A stretch of 64,000 bases of DNA from Cetobacterium_A sp051653945 (GTDB taxonomy: Bacteria; Fusobacteriota; Fusobacteriia; Fusobacteriales; Fusobacteriaceae): contig NZ_JBOFXD010000050.1 of assembly GCF_051653945.1 (NCBI RefSeq), forward strand, positions 1 through 64,000, read 5' to 3'. Positions 45,859 through 53,151 of this stretch are shown piece after piece. The notes below the pieces were generated by a model. That model saw only the letters and a program-made list of their open reading frames with translations, did not search any database and was not told the origin of the DNA. The stretch's first letter is position 1; each line of letters starts with the position of its first letter. The position numbers and the translations under genes are program-made.

Positions 45859-46645
45859 ATTTGAATTTTAAATCCAACTCTCTGAAATTATCTTCTAAAC
45901 CTTTTCCATTAGAAAACTCTTTTTTTATTTTTTTTATGAACATACCCATTTCGTCAGCACTTCCAACGATTCTATTAAAAATACCTAAGTACTCTGTTAT
46001 AATTGGATTATCAACATCATATGGGTATCTCATCAAGTGATCTATCTCACTCCAAGCCTCTTCAAAAACTGTTCTCACTTGTATTTCTACAAGTACCTCA
46101 TCTTGCTTTGTAACTGGTACACCAATTAGATAGTGAACCGATCTATAACCATGATCTCTCACAATTATCTCACAATCTAAGTCTTGAATCGTATTTTTCA
46201 AATCTTGGATATTGTAATCCCCTCGTCTAATGTTTATCTGAGGAGTTTCCTTTGTATCCCATAACTTCGTTATTTCGCAATGAATTCCACGCCAATCATC
46301 TTTAAATAGATGCAATACACGTATTCCTATAAGGTCAGTTATAATTTCTTTATAGTTTTCTACATTTATCCCACGATCTGCATATTTGCGACCTTTTCTT
46401 ATTATTTTTTCAACAAGATGTGTTGCTCTTTTTACTCTTCTTCTAACTGAGTGAACTCCTACATTATCAATTAATTTAGATACAATATGTTCAGCTTCTT
46501 TTTCTAAATAAGGAACTAATTTTATATAGTCAGCATAAATTTTCATAAGCTCATCCCAATTAAGGCCAGTAGAGTTAAAATACTCCTCTGTTATACAGAA
46601 AGCTTTAAAAAATTCTTCCCTATCTATCTTATTATCTAATTTCAA
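45857..46645 (-). CDS. Small alarmone synthetase (RelA/SpoT synthetase domain)
   Basis: The 262-residue protein carries a RelA/SpoT nucleotidyltransferase domain alone: LVEKIIRKGRKYADRG, DLIGIRVLHLFKDDW, DHGYRSVHYLIG and VEIQVRTVFEEAWSEIDH with the catalytic Glu. The HD hydrolase and TGS/ACT domains of long RSH enzymes are absent. It would transfer pyrophosphate from ATP to GDP or GTP. TTG at 46645 follows AGAGGTG by about eight bases; a GTG at 46654 overlaps that site and has none of its own. It is the last gene of an operon led by a SIR2-like gene. Confidence 0.85.
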   Translation of the reverse strand: MKLDNKIDREEFFKAFCITEEYFNSTGLNWDELMKIYADYIKLVPYLEKEAEHIVSKLIDNVGVHSVRRRVKRATHLVEKIIRKGRKYADRGINVENYKEIITDLIGIRVLHLFKDDWRGIHCEITKLWDTKETPQINIRRGDYNIQDLKNTIQDLDCEIIVRDHGYRSVHYLIGVPVTKQDEVLVEIQVRTVFEEAWSEIDHLMRYPYDVDNPIITEYLGIFNRIVGSADEMGMFIKKIKKEFSNGKGLEDNFRELDLKFK

Positions 46646-46658
46646 ATTAAACACCTCT

Positions 46659-47627
46659 TTATAGTTTTCTAGGTATCTTCTCTAATGAAATTTCACAAGT
46701 CTTTCGATAAGCTACTGCTTCAGTAGTTTTTATCTCTCTTTTTTCTACTGGAGTTATTGTAACTATTCTTTCTCTTATATTAAAGTCATTACCTTTAATA
46801 ATGTGAACTCTTTCAAGAGATATTCTATCTTCTTCAATTAACTGAACTTTATCTAAATCACATCTAAAGTTTACCCAACTCTGAAGTGTTGGAGTTTTAT
46901 CAATAAGATTTAATAAAGCTAGAGAGTATAGTGAGTTCTCCTCTTGCAATAACTTCTCTTTCTTTATCTCCTCTAATCCTAAAATCTCTTTCTCTAATAA
47001 ATCTAACTTCATAACCTCTATTCTATTTTCAAAAGCTACTTTACCAGTTACTAGTTTCCCACTTATTTCAATAAGCTGTCCCATAAAGATCTCTTTTAAA
47101 AGCTTTACATTAAACATAAATCTCTTTATATTGCTATATTGATATATCTTGTAGTAACAGTTATTTACTATTGTATTAAAAGATCCATCATCTTTTAAGT
47201 CAATCTCTAAACCTAATTTAAACTCTCTGTTTTTTAGTTCTAAATATTTTTTTCTATTTATCTCAACTATTCTACTATGACAGTCTTTCAAATTTAGTTG
47301 ACCTATTTTTAAATCGGTAACTCCAAAAGTCTTTATCAGGTTTTGATTTTTCATATCTTTTATTGTAGAAAATTCAATTGGTAACCTATCCAATTTTAAA
47401 GAGCTATACCTTATCTCTAAAGCACTCTCTATTATTTTAAAATCTTCATTTTTAACTTCTAATACTTCTGGGTCTCTTATTTCTATTTCTTCCTCAATCT
47501 CTTCTGAACTCTTCTCTTCAGATTCAATTTCAACCTTTTCAGCAGTATCTACTACTACTTCTATAGTTTCATCTAAAATCTTATCTTCTACTATTTCATC
47601 AGAAATATCTGGAGTTACCGAAAAAGC
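46659..47627 (-). CDS. C-terminal part of a frameshifted protein: acidic linker plus unknown domain
   Basis: This frame is open for 322 codons to its stop and starts inside the SIR2-like gene, in the -1 frame. The first 78 residues are an acidic linker rich in Glu, Asp, Ile and Val (for example EIESEKSSEEIEEEIEIRD). The next 244 form a domain I do not recognise (begins about LPIEFSTIKDMKNQNLIKTFG). There is no ATG or GTG in the linker frame, and the first TTG (47393) lacks a good ribosome site. That argues for expression by frameshifting from the SIR2-like frame, or for a one-base sequence error. The alarmone synthetase gene follows closely. Confidence 0.65.
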   Translation of the reverse strand, partial: AFSVTPDISDEIVEDKILDETIEVVVDTAEKVEIESEEKSSEEIEEEIEIRDPEVLEVKNEDFKIIESALEIRYSSLKLDRLPIEFSTIKDMKNQNLIKTFGVTDLKIGQLNLKDCHSRIVEINRKKYLELKNREFKLGLEIDLKDDGSFNTIVNNCYYKIYQYSNIKRFMFNVKLLKEIFMGQLIEISGKLVTGKVAFENRIEVMKLDLLEKEILGLEEIKKEKLLQEENSLYSLALLNLIDKTPTLQSWVNFRCDLDKVQLIEEDRISLERVHIIKGNDFNIRERIVTITPVEKREIKTTEAVAYRKTCEISLEKIPRKL

Positions 47628-48442
47628 TTTTTTCCAATATATGACTCTTTTAATTCAGATTCATCCAGTGGTGTTAAGCTAAGGTAACCCTTTAACTCTT
47701 TTAAAAACTCCTCTTCACTGTGCGGTAACAATTTTATTCCTAGCTCGTTTAATCTTTCAATTGTTTTTGTTTTTAATACATTTGAATTACTCACAGCATA
47801 TATAACATCTTTCGGGTTTACATCTGTTAATACAACCTCTAACACATCTATAAAGTCTGAGTTATTTAAATCTAATCCTAAAATTAGCGTCGGATAATTT
47901 TCTATATCCTCTTTTATATTTTTGAAAAAGTTTTTGTAAAAATCTAAAACTTTTAATTTTCTAAAATCTTGGATAGAAACGAAAATCTTTTCATGTCTAT
48001 TGACGTCACCAAGAATTTTATAATGCTTAACCTCTCCATTTGATGCTATTGGAAACTCTTCATCTGTAGGTAGTATTTTTACTACTTTGTTGCAGTTTAT
48101 ATCGTCTAAAACTATATCATAATCTGTTGAAAAAACAGCATTAATCTTATTACTTTCAGAGAAAATATTTAACACCTCTGCAGTTTCTCTGTTTGTTTCG
48201 TACAAATTTTTGATTTTTTTCAATAATGAACTTCTACTGCTAACAACTCCATCTAAATAAACTTGGCTAACTTGGAATAAAGAGTTTTCATCTCTTATAT
48301 AGCCCTTTATATTTTCTTTCATATCTTTCATTAACAGTTTTGCTAACTCTCTTCTTGTTGGATATCCAGCGTTTCTTACTAAAAAATCCCCTAAAAAAAG
48401 ATTAATTTTGTCTGTATCATTAAATTTATTGAAAAAACTCAT
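47615..48442 (-). CDS. SIR2-like (sirtuin-fold) protein with degenerate active site
   Basis: The 275-residue product keeps the order of SIR2_2-type domains: a nucleotide-binding turn (LFLGDFLVRNAGYPTRREL), the NAD-pocket-like FSTDYDIVLDD, a strand and turn (YKILGDVNR) where active members have His-Gly-Asp, and LILGLDLNNSDFIDVLEVVL. The catalytic His is replaced by Leu and the GAG-S turn is altered, so deacylase or NADase activity is doubtful. It starts with AGAGGTG and is led by its own promoter. Just before its stop lies an in-phase A_AAA_AAG heptamer that would join it to the acidic-linker frame. Confidence 0.68.
   Translation of the reverse strand: MSFFNKFNDTDKINLFLGDFLVRNAGYPTRRELAKLLMKDMKENIKGYIRDENSLFQVSQVYLDGVVSSRSSLLKKIKNLYETNRETAEVLNIFSESNKINAVFSTDYDIVLDDINCNKVVKILPTDEEFPIASNGEVKHYKILGDVNRHEKIFVSIQDFRKLKVLDFYKNFFKNIKEDIENYPTLILGLDLNNSDFIDVLEVVLTDVNPKDVIYAVSNSNVLKTKTIERLNELGIKLLPHSEEEFLKELKGYLSLTPLDESELKESYIGKKLFR
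47627..47633 (-). promoter_or_regulatory. A_AAA_AAG heptamer, candidate -1 ribosomal frameshift site
   Basis: On the minus strand the SIR2-like frame reads GGA AAA AAG, so the X_XXY_YYZ heptamer A_AAA_AAG is in the correct phase. It is four codons before the zero-frame stop. This is the same heptamer as in E. coli dnaX, the strongest bacterial -1 slippery sequence. A weak AAGAG lies about 12 bases upstream; no strong downstream hairpin was found. Confidence 0.55.
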
Positions 48443-48487
48443 AGTAACACCTCTCTTTCTTTAAAAAATAAACACTTTGGCAATATA

Positions 48488-48516
48488 AGTATATCTTAAT
48501 TTCATCTATTTAACAA
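48488..48516 (-). promoter_or_regulatory. Promoter of the SIR2-like/alarmone-synthetase operon
   Basis: On the minus strand TTGTTA and TATACT are spaced 17 bases apart, 46 bases from the ATG. The mnmA terminator lies immediately upstream, so the operon is transcriptionally separate. Confidence 0.75.
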
Positions 48517-48540
48517 GTATATTATTTAAAAAAAATTAAA

Positions 48541-48576
48541 AAAAGCCCGTAAATAACAGTTTATTACTTACAGGCT
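48541..48576 (-). terminator. mnmA terminator
   Basis: AGCCTGTAA and TTACGGGCT (with a G-U pair) form the lower stem of a longer AT-rich hairpin, followed on the minus strand by a T run. It lies 9 bases past the mnmA stop. Confidence 0.75.
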
Positions 48577-48584
48577 ATTAAAAT

Positions 48585-49640
48585 CTATTTAATTATAAAA
48601 GAACTTGCGATAACTTTTCCATCTTCAGTATATAATACTGCTCCTTGTCCTGGAGTAACAGCTCTTACGCTATCCTCTGTAAATAAAATCTCTATTGTAT
48701 CTTTATCCACTACTTTTACTTTACATGAATGTAGTTTATCTCTAGAACGTGCTTTTACAAAACAATCTATTCCATCTAACTCTTTTACATCCTCTACTAA
48801 AAATAGGTTAAGTTGATTTGCAACTAAGGTATTCTTCATAAGATCTTCGTTACTTCCAACAATGACTCTGTTGTTTTTTCTATCTAGCTCTATAACATAA
48901 AGTGGGTTTGCTGATGCTATTCCCAATCCTTTTCTTTGTCCTATTGTATAGAATGCTAATCCATTGTGTTTTCCTAAAACTTTTCCTTTTAGATTAACAA
49001 TTTGTCCTGGCTTTCCGATTTTTCCACCAGTTTTTTCCATTAAAAACTCTTTTAACTTTCCATCTTCAACAAAACATATCTCTTGAGAGTCTTTTTTAGC
49101 GTAAACTCTTACACCCAAATCTTTTGCTAACTCTCTAACAGCTGGCTTCTCCATTTTTCCAATTGGAAAAATAATATATTTTAAATTTTCTTTTTTTATT
49201 TGAGATAAGAAATAAACTTGATCCTTATTCATGTCATCACCAATAGCTAATGTACCATCGATAATATTTGCATAGTGACCAGTTGCTAACGCTTCTGCAC
49301 CTAACTCTTTTGCAAACTCAATAAGCTTTCCAAATTTTATTTTTCTGTTACAAACCATACATGGATTTGGAGTTCTTCCTGAACTATACTCATCTACGAA
49401 ATAGTCAATAACCTCTTTTCCAAAATCCTCTGTTACATCTAAAAGATAGTGTTCGATACCTAAATCATCACATATTCTTTTAGCATCCTTATCCTCTTCT
49501 CCACAAGTTTTCATTGTTACACCAAAAATTTTGTAACCTTGCTTCTTTAAAAGGTAAGCCACTGTAGAAGAGTCTACTCCTCCACTCATAGCTACTGCTA
49601 TAACTTTGTTTTCATTCTCTTTATTAAACTCTAAGTTCAT
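48585..49640 (-). CDS. mnmA: tRNA 2-thiouridylase MnmA
   Basis: MnmA thiolates U34 of tRNA for Glu, Gln and Lys. The 351-residue product has the PP-loop VAMSGGVDSSTVAYLL, the first catalytic cysteine in TPNPCMVCNRKIKF, the second in SQEICFVEDG, and LGKHNGLAFYTIGQRKGLGI. The ATG at 49640 follows AAGGA; an in-frame ATG four codons earlier overlaps that site. A terminator follows. Confidence 0.95.
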   Translation of the reverse strand: MNLEFNKENENKVIAVAMSGGVDSSTVAYLLKKQGYKIFGVTMKTCGEEDKDAKRICDDLGIEHYLLDVTEDFGKEVIDYFVDEYSSGRTPNPCMVCNRKIKFGKLIEFAKELGAEALATGHYANIIDGTLAIGDDMNKDQVYFLSQIKKENLKYIIFPIGKMEKPAVRELAKDLGVRVYAKKDSQEICFVEDGKLKEFLMEKTGGKIGKPGQIVNLKGKVLGKHNGLAFYTIGQRKGLGIASANPLYVIELDRKNNRVIVGSNEDLMKNTLVANQLNLFLVEDVKELDGIDCFVKARSRDKLHSCKVKVVDKDTIEILFTEDSVRAVTPGQGAVLYTEDGKVIASSFIIK

Positions 49641-49673
49641 AAATATTACCATCCTTAATAAAATATTCTATTA

Positions 49674-50285
49674 TTATTTGTAGAAGGCAAATATAATAGT
49701 TGCAATTCCAAAGATTAGAATTATTAGTCCTGAAAGTTTGCTTAGTTTTAAAAGAATATCCATAGTTACTTTCTTTTTAAAATGGTATATTAAAAAGATT
49801 GTTGTAAACCATAGTGATGCTCCTCCAATTCCAATTCCAACTCCTAATTCTAATACTGTCATTTCTCTAATAGGGCTATCTAATATCCCAAGAAGTGTAT
49901 AAATTCCTGCTATTACAAGAATTGAAGAGATATTAAATATTGCTAGTAAAAACGTTTCAAAATAATCTTGCACTAAAGTATAGTCGTCATCTTCAACCTC
50001 TTTAACTTTAGGCTTTCCAAAAAATTTTTTACTTCCCACAAAAATTAAAAATACACTTATCAACACTTTTAGCGGAGTTTCGAATTTAATAATATAACAT
50101 TCAACTCTACTTATAAATAGAAATGATATAATACCATAAATTATGTCTACAGTTACCATTCCCAGTGCTGATACATACGCTTTTTTCTCGCCTTCGATCA
50201 TAGCCTTTTCCATACAATAAATGCCCACTGGTCCAAAGGGAAGCGATAATATTAAACCTGTTATAATCCCTTTCAAAAAAATCAT
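49674..50285 (-). CDS. LysE/RhtB family transporter
   Basis: The 203-residue membrane protein has about six transmembrane helices and begins with the family signature GIITGLILSLPFGPVGIYCMEKA. The second half has another helix pair after a charged loop (KVKEVEDDD). Such proteins export amino acids; the substrate is unknown. The ATG at 50285 follows GAGGAG; a TTG five codons earlier overlaps that site. It lies between mnmA and the deoxynucleoside kinase gene. Confidence 0.85.
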   Translation of the reverse strand: MIFLKGIITGLILSLPFGPVGIYCMEKAMIEGEKKAYVSALGMVTVDIIYGIISFLFISRVECYIIKFETPLKVLISVFLIFVGSKKFFGKPKVKEVEDDDYTLVQDYFETFLLAIFNISSILVIAGIYTLLGILDSPIREMTVLELGVGIGIGGASLWFTTIFLIYHFKKKVTMDILLKLSKLSGLIILIFGIATIIFAFYK

Positions 50286-50384
50286 AATTTTTCTCCTCAA
50301 AAGTGTATTTCTATAAATGTTTTTTCAATTATAATTCTAGCATAATTCTACTAAAATATAAAGTACTTTCCTTTAATTGGGACT

Positions 50385-51002
50385 TTACAGGCTTAGTTGT
50401 TTCAATTTAGATTTAACCATATTAAAAAATTGTTTTCTATCCTCTTCATTATCTCTAATATCCATATTATCTATATTTATTTTCAATACAACTGTTTCAT
50501 TGTATTCATTAAAAAAATTAGAGTATTCCTCATTTAAAGATGTCCAATACCCTTTTTCCACTCCAAGTTCAAAATCTCTTCCTCGTTCTTTTATCTTTTT
50601 TATAGCATTATCAACAGTTGTTTCTAAATAGATAATCAATAACGGACTAGTTCTTGCTGAGATTAGTTTTTCCCAAAAAGATTCATACAACGAAAATTCA
50701 TCTGCTGTCATAAACCCATTTCTTAAATGCATTTTAGCAAATAAATAGTCACCATAGATACTTCTATCCATTATGCAACCATTAAATTTAGAAGCTTCCT
50801 CTATTATCTCTATTCTTTTGTTTAAAAAATACATCTGACTTAATAAAGAGTATCTCTCTTTATTTGAATAGAATTTATCTAAAAAAGGGTTATCTATATA
50901 CGGTTCTTGAAAAAACTCTATTGATAACTCTTTAGCTAATAACTCTCCTAAAGTTGTTTTCCCAGCTCCAACAACTCCTTCTATACAGATAACATTTTTC
51001 AT
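50385..51002 (-). CDS. Deoxynucleoside kinase family protein
   Basis: The 205-residue kinase has a P-loop (IEGVVGAGKTTLGELLA), the family DRS motif (CIMDRSIYGDYLFAKMHL), and the LID Arg-rich segment (KIKERGRDFELG). It phosphorylates deoxynucleosides for salvage; dA/dG or dT specificity cannot be told from sequence. It starts four bases after the udk stop, with its ribosome site inside the 3' end of udk, so the two are an operon of nucleoside salvage. Confidence 0.9.
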   Translation of the reverse strand: MKNVICIEGVVGAGKTTLGELLAKELSIEFFQEPYIDNPFLDKFYSNKERYSLLSQMYFLNKRIEIIEEASKFNGCIMDRSIYGDYLFAKMHLRNGFMTADEFSLYESFWEKLISARTSPLLIIYLETTVDNAIKKIKERGRDFELGVEKGYWTSLNEEYSNFFNEYNETVVLKINIDNMDIRDNEEDRKQFFNMVKSKLKQLSL

Positions 51003-51006
51003 AATC

Positions 51007-51639
51007 TTATGCTAACACTCCTTTTTGAAGGAATCTTTTTAAGTTACTTGTTACCATTCCAATTGCAACTTTGTTCTCTCCACCTCTTGGAATTATAACA
51101 TCTGCATATCTTTTACTTGGCTCACAGAACTCTAAATACATTGGTTTTACAGTTTTTAAATACTGATTTTTAACAGATTCAAAACTTCTTCCTCTCTCTG
51201 TCATATCTCTTTCGATTCTTCTTAAGATCATCTCATCAGCATCTGTATCTACGAATATTTTTACATCAAACAGCTCTCTAATCTCAGGAACAGCAAATAT
51301 AAGTATTCCTTCAACGATTATTATTTTTGATGGTTGTATCTTTATGCACCCATCTTTTCTAGAGTGAGTTGTAAAATCATAGATTGGTCTATCTATTGAC
51401 TCTCCATTTACAAGTTTAGTTAAGTGCTCTCTTAATAAATCAAACTCTATTGAATCTGGATGGTCAAAATTAACTGCAGCCTTCTCCTCTATCGTTAAAT
51501 TAGTTAGCTCTTTATAATAAGCATCTTGTTCAACTAGTACTGCATCTTCTGATTTGAAAGCCTTTACTAAATTATGTGCTATTGTAGTTTTTCCGCTTCC
51601 ACTTCCTCCAGCTACTCCGATCAATATGCAATTTTTCAT
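51007..51639 (-). CDS. udk: Uridine kinase
   Basis: The 210-residue protein has the P-loop IGVAGGSGSGKTTIAHNLV, then QDAYYKELTNL, NFDHPDSIEFDLL, and IIIVEGILIFA, matching uridine/cytidine kinase. It makes UMP and CMP from nucleosides. It is the first gene of the operon, read away from the small genes at 51801. The ATG follows GAGGAAAAC. Confidence 0.95.
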   Translation of the reverse strand: MKNCILIGVAGGSGSGKTTIAHNLVKAFKSEDAVLVEQDAYYKELTNLTIEEKAAVNFDHPDSIEFDLLREHLTKLVNGESIDRPIYDFTTHSRKDGCIKIQPSKIIIVEGILIFAVPEIRELFDVKIFVDTDADEMILRRIERDMTERGRSFESVKNQYLKTVKPMYLEFCEPSKRYADVIIPRGGENKVAIGMVTSNLKRFLQKGVLA

Positions 51640-51800
51640 TTTTTGTTTTCCTCCTTAAGTGTTACTGCCTATATTTTTTTAAATCTTATACATTATAGCA
51701 CATTTTTCAAAAAAAAATAAAATATAATATAAATATAGACTATATATTTTTTTTGATGTATACTTTACGATATAGTTGTTTTTAAAGGAGAAGATTTTTT

Positions 51801-51938
51801 ATGAGTATGACTGAAAAAGAGATTAACCTTCAGATGAAAAAGGCATTGGAAAAGGTTCCCTTTGAAATAAGAAAAATTAAATTTGTACTGTCTATAGTAA
51901 AGACAGTTAAGAGAATTAAAAAAATTTTTAAATTTTAG
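51801..51938 (+). CDS. Small basic amphipathic protein (45 aa)
   Basis: The frame has a strong AAAGGAG site and encodes MSMTEKEINLQMKKALEKV followed by a Lys/Ile/Val-rich half. The second half would form a strongly basic amphipathic helix and could bind nucleic acid or membrane. Its stop overlaps the AGGAGG site of the next gene, so the two are coupled. No family is recognised. Coding is supported by the site, the coupling and the absence of an alternative feature. Confidence 0.6.
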   Translation: MSMTEKEINLQMKKALEKVPFEIRKIKFVLSIVKTVKRIKKIFKF

Positions 51939-51947
51939 GAGGAAGAT

Positions 51948-52229
51948 ATGACAGAAGAATTAATGAAAAAAATAGATAGAATTAATGAGGAATTTGAAAA
52001 AAAAGAATTCTTTATAAAAGAGGATATATTAGAGCTTTTTGAACAAAGAGAGGATTTAAGAGAAAAATTAGATGCTATAAAGTTTAAAAAGATAGAGTTC
52101 TTTACAGTAGAGGATGAGAACTGTGTTGGATTCACTTTAGAGGATGTTCAAGTTAACTTCTTTATTGAGTTTGGAGAAGACGAAGAGGGCGAGTGGTACG
52201 AAGCTACTGCTGAAATAATCTCTTTCTAA
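51948..52229 (+). CDS. Small acidic protein of unknown function (93 aa)
   Basis: The product is very acidic with a predicted N-terminal helical, probably coiled-coil, region (MTEELMKKIDRINEEFEKKE) and a C-terminal beta-rich half. It is soluble, with no family I recognise. It follows a small basic protein by nine bases, so the two may interact by charge; this is inference. A strong terminator follows. Confidence 0.68.
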   Translation: MTEELMKKIDRINEEFEKKEFFIKEDILELFEQREDLREKLDAIKFKKIEFFTVEDENCVGFTLEDVQVNFFIEFGEDEEGEWYEATAEIISF

Positions 52230-52247
52230 GAGTAAACCTAACAAAAG

Positions 52248-52278
52248 AAAAACCAAGGATTAATTCTCCTTGGTTTTT
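52248..52278. terminator. Bidirectional intrinsic terminator
   Basis: AAAAACCAAGGA (52248-52259) and TCCTTGGTTTTT (52267-52278) flank a 7-base loop. It lies between the small acidic protein gene and the converging rnmV gene. Confidence 0.88.
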
Positions 52279-52823
52279 TTTATATTATCTATTGCTGATA
52301 AAAACTCGTCCATAGTTATTCCATATCTATTTAATTTAGATAGAAATTGTTTTGCATTAGAATATCCTATTCTTAACTCTGTTCCAAGCTTTTCTCTTAG
52401 CTCTTTAGACTCAGTAAATCCAGAAAGTTTATTGTCCATTAGAATTTCCATAGTAAACACAGCCTCTGTATTTTGAACTACTTCGCACTTTGCATTTTCT
52501 AAGGCTTTTATTATAGCTTCTGGAGTTGCATTTTCAACACCGACATCTCCATCTTTTGACCCTTCTTTTCTACTTATATAGGCTTGTTTTGCTTCTGGAA
52601 AAAACTTTAAAATATATTTTCTTAACTCTTCTCCTACGAAATCTGGATCTGTTAAAACTATTATTCCTTTATTTTCATAAGCAACTCTTAGCTTTTCTAT
52701 ATTTCCTTTTTTTCTAATAGCAAACCCATTAGTTTGTATAATCTCAGCATCTACTGCTGCTTTTACCGCTGATATATCATCTCTTCCTTCAACGACAATA
52801 ACTTCTTTAATTGTTTTTTTCAT
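52260..52823 (-). CDS. rnmV: Ribonuclease M5 (RnmV)
   Basis: RNase M5 matures 5S rRNA using a Toprim domain. The 187-residue protein has the Toprim motifs: IVVEGRDDISAVKAAVDAEIIQTNGFAI with the catalytic Glu, and VLTDPDFVGEELR with D-x-D. KDGDVGVENATPEAI is typical of the family. The ATG at 52823 follows AGAGGA; an in-frame TTG six codons upstream overlaps that site. The gene is convergent with the small genes before it. Confidence 0.92.
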   Translation of the reverse strand: MKKTIKEVIVVEGRDDISAVKAAVDAEIIQTNGFAIRKKGNIEKLRVAYENKGIIVLTDPDFVGEELRKYILKFFPEAKQAYISRKEGSKDGDVGVENATPEAIIKALENAKCEVVQNTEAVFTMEILMDNKLSGFTESKELREKLGTELRIGYSNAKQFLSKLNRYGITMDEFLSAIDNIKKTKEN

Positions 52824-52955
52824 AAATTTATATCCTCTCAAACTTCAAACATGAATTTTATACTTAATTGTAACATTTTTTTATATGTAATACTATTTTT
52901 TATTTTTATATGATTATAGGTCTTTTTACTTGTGATTAAATTATTTAATTATAGG

Positions 52956-52985
52956 TTGACACACCTTCTATTTATATGCTAGAAT
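52956..52985 (+). promoter_or_regulatory. guaA promoter
   Basis: TTGACA (52956-52961), 18-base spacer, TAGAAT (52980-52985), with an extended -10 TG (TGCTAGAAT). Transcription would start about 52992, just ahead of the riboswitch. Confidence 0.85.
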
Positions 52986-53002
52986 GTTCCAAAAGTAAAT
53001 AT

Positions 53003-53071
53003 ATTCATTCGTATAAGTTGCAAATATGGTGCAACGTCTCTACAACTAACCGTAAATTAGTTTCTATGAAA
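53003..53071 (+). promoter_or_regulatory. Guanine-class purine riboswitch upstream of guaA
   Basis: P1 is TTCAT (53004-53008) with ATGAA (53066-53070). The core shows TATAA, P2 GTTGC with GCAAC around loop AAATATGGT, GTCTCTAC, and P3 AACTAA with TTAGTT around loop CCGTAAA. The specificity base before TATG is C (53064), which selects guanine over adenine. Guanine binding would be expected to reduce guaA expression. The downstream expression platform is not clear; a weak stem (AAGG with CCTT) and a T7 run at about 53084-53106 may form the terminator. Confidence 0.9.
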
Positions 53072-53151
53072 AAGATAAAAGGGATTAGTCTACCTTCTGT
53101 TTTTTTATAGAGTATGATTATCTCTTTTTTTATTATATTTTGGAGGTTTTT

